Shown in pieces: positions 62,958 through 64,000 of a stretch of DNA of 64,000 bases (the first letter of the stretch is position 1; every line of letters starts with the position of its first letter). The notes under the pieces were generated by a model. It saw only the letters and a program-made list of their open reading frames with translations, did not search any database and was not told where the DNA came from. Made by a program: the position numbers and the translations under genes. This stretch comes from Streptomyces marokkonensis (lineage in GTDB: Bacteria; Actinomycetota; Actinomycetes; Streptomycetales; Streptomycetaceae): contig NZ_VSKS01000002.1 of the NCBI RefSeq assembly GCF_008312835.1, forward strand, positions 372,001 through 436,000, in the 5' to 3' direction.

Positions 62958-64000
62958 TCAGGCCTCGAAGACCTCGCGCACCAGCTGCTCCTGCTCGGCC
63001 TGGTGGCGCTTCGCGGAGCCGACCGCGGGGGACGAGCCGTGCGGGCGCGAGATGCGCCGCAGACGCTCGTCGTGCGGGAGGTCCGCTCCGACCGCCAGGT
63101 CGAGGTGGTCGATCAGGTTGAGCGCGATGAACGGCCAGGCACCCTGGTTCGCCGGCTCCTCCTGGGCCCACAGGTACTTCTCGGCGTTCGGGTACTTCTT
63201 GATCTCCGCCTGGAGCTCCGCACCCGGCAGCGGGTACAGGCGCTCGATGCGGATGATCGCCGTGTCCGTCACGCCGCGCTTGCGCCGCTCGGCCTCCAGG
63301 TCGTAGTAGACCTTGCCGGCGGTGAAGACGACCTTCCTGACCGCGGCCGGGTCGACCGAGGCGTCGCCGATGACCGGGCGGAACTGGCCCGTCGTGAACT
63401 CCTCCGCCTTCGATGCCGCGGCCTTCAGGCGCAGCATCGACTTCGGCGTGAAGACGACCAGCGGCTTGTGGTGCGGGTTGTGCACCTGCCACCGCAGGAG
63501 GTGGAAGTAGTTCGACGGCGACGTCGGCATCGCGACCGTCATGTTGTTCTGGGCGCAGAGCTGCAGGAACCGCTCGGGGCGGGCCGAGGAGTGGTCCGGG
63601 CCCTGGCCCTCGTAGCCGTGGGGGAGAAGCAGGACCACACCGGAGGTCTGGCTCCACTTCTGTTCCGCCGACGAGATGAACTCGTCCACGACCGTCTGCG
63701 CGCCGTTGACGAAGTCACCGAACTGCGCCTCCCACAGCACGAGCGCGTCGGGGCGGGCGAGCGAGTAGCCGTACTCGAAGCCCATCGCCGCGTACTCGGA
63801 CAGCAGGGAGTTGTAGACGTTCAGCCGCGACTGGTCCTCGGAGAGGTACTGCAGCGGCGTGTACTCCTCACCCGTGCTGCGGTCGATGATGACCGCGTGG
63901 CGCTGGCCGAAGGTGCCGCGCTGGGAGTCCTGGCCGGCGAGGCGCACCGGGACGCCCTCCAGCAGCAGGGAGCCGAACGCGAGGGTCTCGCCCATGCCCC
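62958..64000 (-). CDS. kgd: 2-oxoglutarate dehydrogenase E1 component, C-terminal part
   Basis: The C-terminal 346 residues are present; the gene continues beyond the right edge. LAFGSLLLEGVPVRLAGQDSQRGTFGQRHAVIID and TPLQYL match the transketolase pyrimidine-binding domain. LLPHGYEGQGPDHSSARPERFLQLCAQNNM, MPTSPSNYFHLLRWQ and the ending KRHQAEQEQLVREVFEA are typical of actinobacterial SucA/Kgd, which fuses E1 to an E2-like N-terminus and works in the TCA cycle. It is followed by DUF6104. Confidence 0.93.
   Translation of the reverse strand, partial: GMGETLAFGSLLLEGVPVRLAGQDSQRGTFGQRHAVIIDRSTGEEYTPLQYLSEDQSRLNVYNSLLSEYAAMGFEYGYSLARPDALVLWEAQFGDFVNGAQTVVDEFISSAEQKWSQTSGVVLLLPHGYEGQGPDHSSARPERFLQLCAQNNMTVAMPTSPSNYFHLLRWQVHNPHHKPLVVFTPKSMLRLKAAASKAEEFTTGQFRPVIGDASVDPAAVRKVVFTAGKVYYDLEAERRKRGVTDTAIIRIERLYPLPGAELQAEIKKYPNAEKYLWAQEEPANQGAWPFIALNLIDHLDLAVGADLPHDERLRRISRPHGSSPAVGSAKRHQAEQEQLVREVFEA

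Overview
The window is high-GC actinobacterial chromosome, almost certainly from a Streptomyces. It carries a run of genes diagnostic of that genus: sigR-rsrA, the epi-isozizaene synthase/CYP170A1 pair, nrdABS behind a cobalamin riboswitch, dasR-nagB, wblE, ushX-sigH, eshA and sodN-sodX. From memory the order follows the S. coelicolor core chromosome around SCO5204-SCO5281, with local differences. Coding density is high and GTG starts, 1-4 nt stop/start overlaps and leaderless starts are common. I see no prophage, insertion sequence, CRISPR array or plasmid origin.

Layout. 1-5 kb: end of a UPF0182 membrane protein, then two identical initiator tRNAs flanking a Sel1/TPR gene. 5-9.5 kb: CatR-like repressor divergent from catalase, a CBS-domain protein, hisN, a TetR regulator and a SugE-type exporter. 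9.6-14.4 kb: rsgA, aroA, a membrane protease-like protein, a SRAP-domain protein and a hydrolase. 14.4-20.3 kb: thiol-stress module sigR-rsrA, two membrane HD-domain proteins, a TPR-like protein and peptide deformylase. 20.4-28.3 kb: albaflavenone pair, nrdS, nrdB, nrdA with B12 riboswitch, and a decayed acetyltransferase. 28.4-34.6 kb: solute:sodium symporter operon, DasR/nagB aminosugar node, PdtaS-like kinase and wblE. 34.9-41.8 kb: lipid kinase, ushX-sigH stress sigma module, UBP zinc finger, Na+/H+ antiporter, PLP enzyme and amidase. 42.1-49.3 kb: EshA family 2B encapsulin with a prenyl synthase, GNAT, a gene remnant, a second ctaD, and a DHFR/RibD-like reductase. 49.3-54 kb: VOC/AraC operon, nickel SOD with its protease, CGNR protein and methyltransferase. 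53.8-64 kb: polar amino acid ABC transporter, malic enzyme, a quinone-reductase-like dehydrogenase, a small HTH + Clp-N pair, a PadR/DUF4097 pair, a DUF6104 protein and the C-terminus of 2-oxoglutarate dehydrogenase.

The genes show dense stress and metabolic regulation: peroxide (CatR), thiol oxidation (SigR/RsrA), osmotic stress (SigH/UshX), aminosugars (DasR), and possibly redox (Rex-like site at wblE) and hypoxia (DevR-like box at ctaD). The most system-like loci are the cyclic-nucleotide-domain encapsulin with a prenyl diphosphate synthase, and a little-known HTH/Clp-N pair whose promoter is framed by two perfect palindromes. Locus-tag and ortholog statements come from recall and were not searched.
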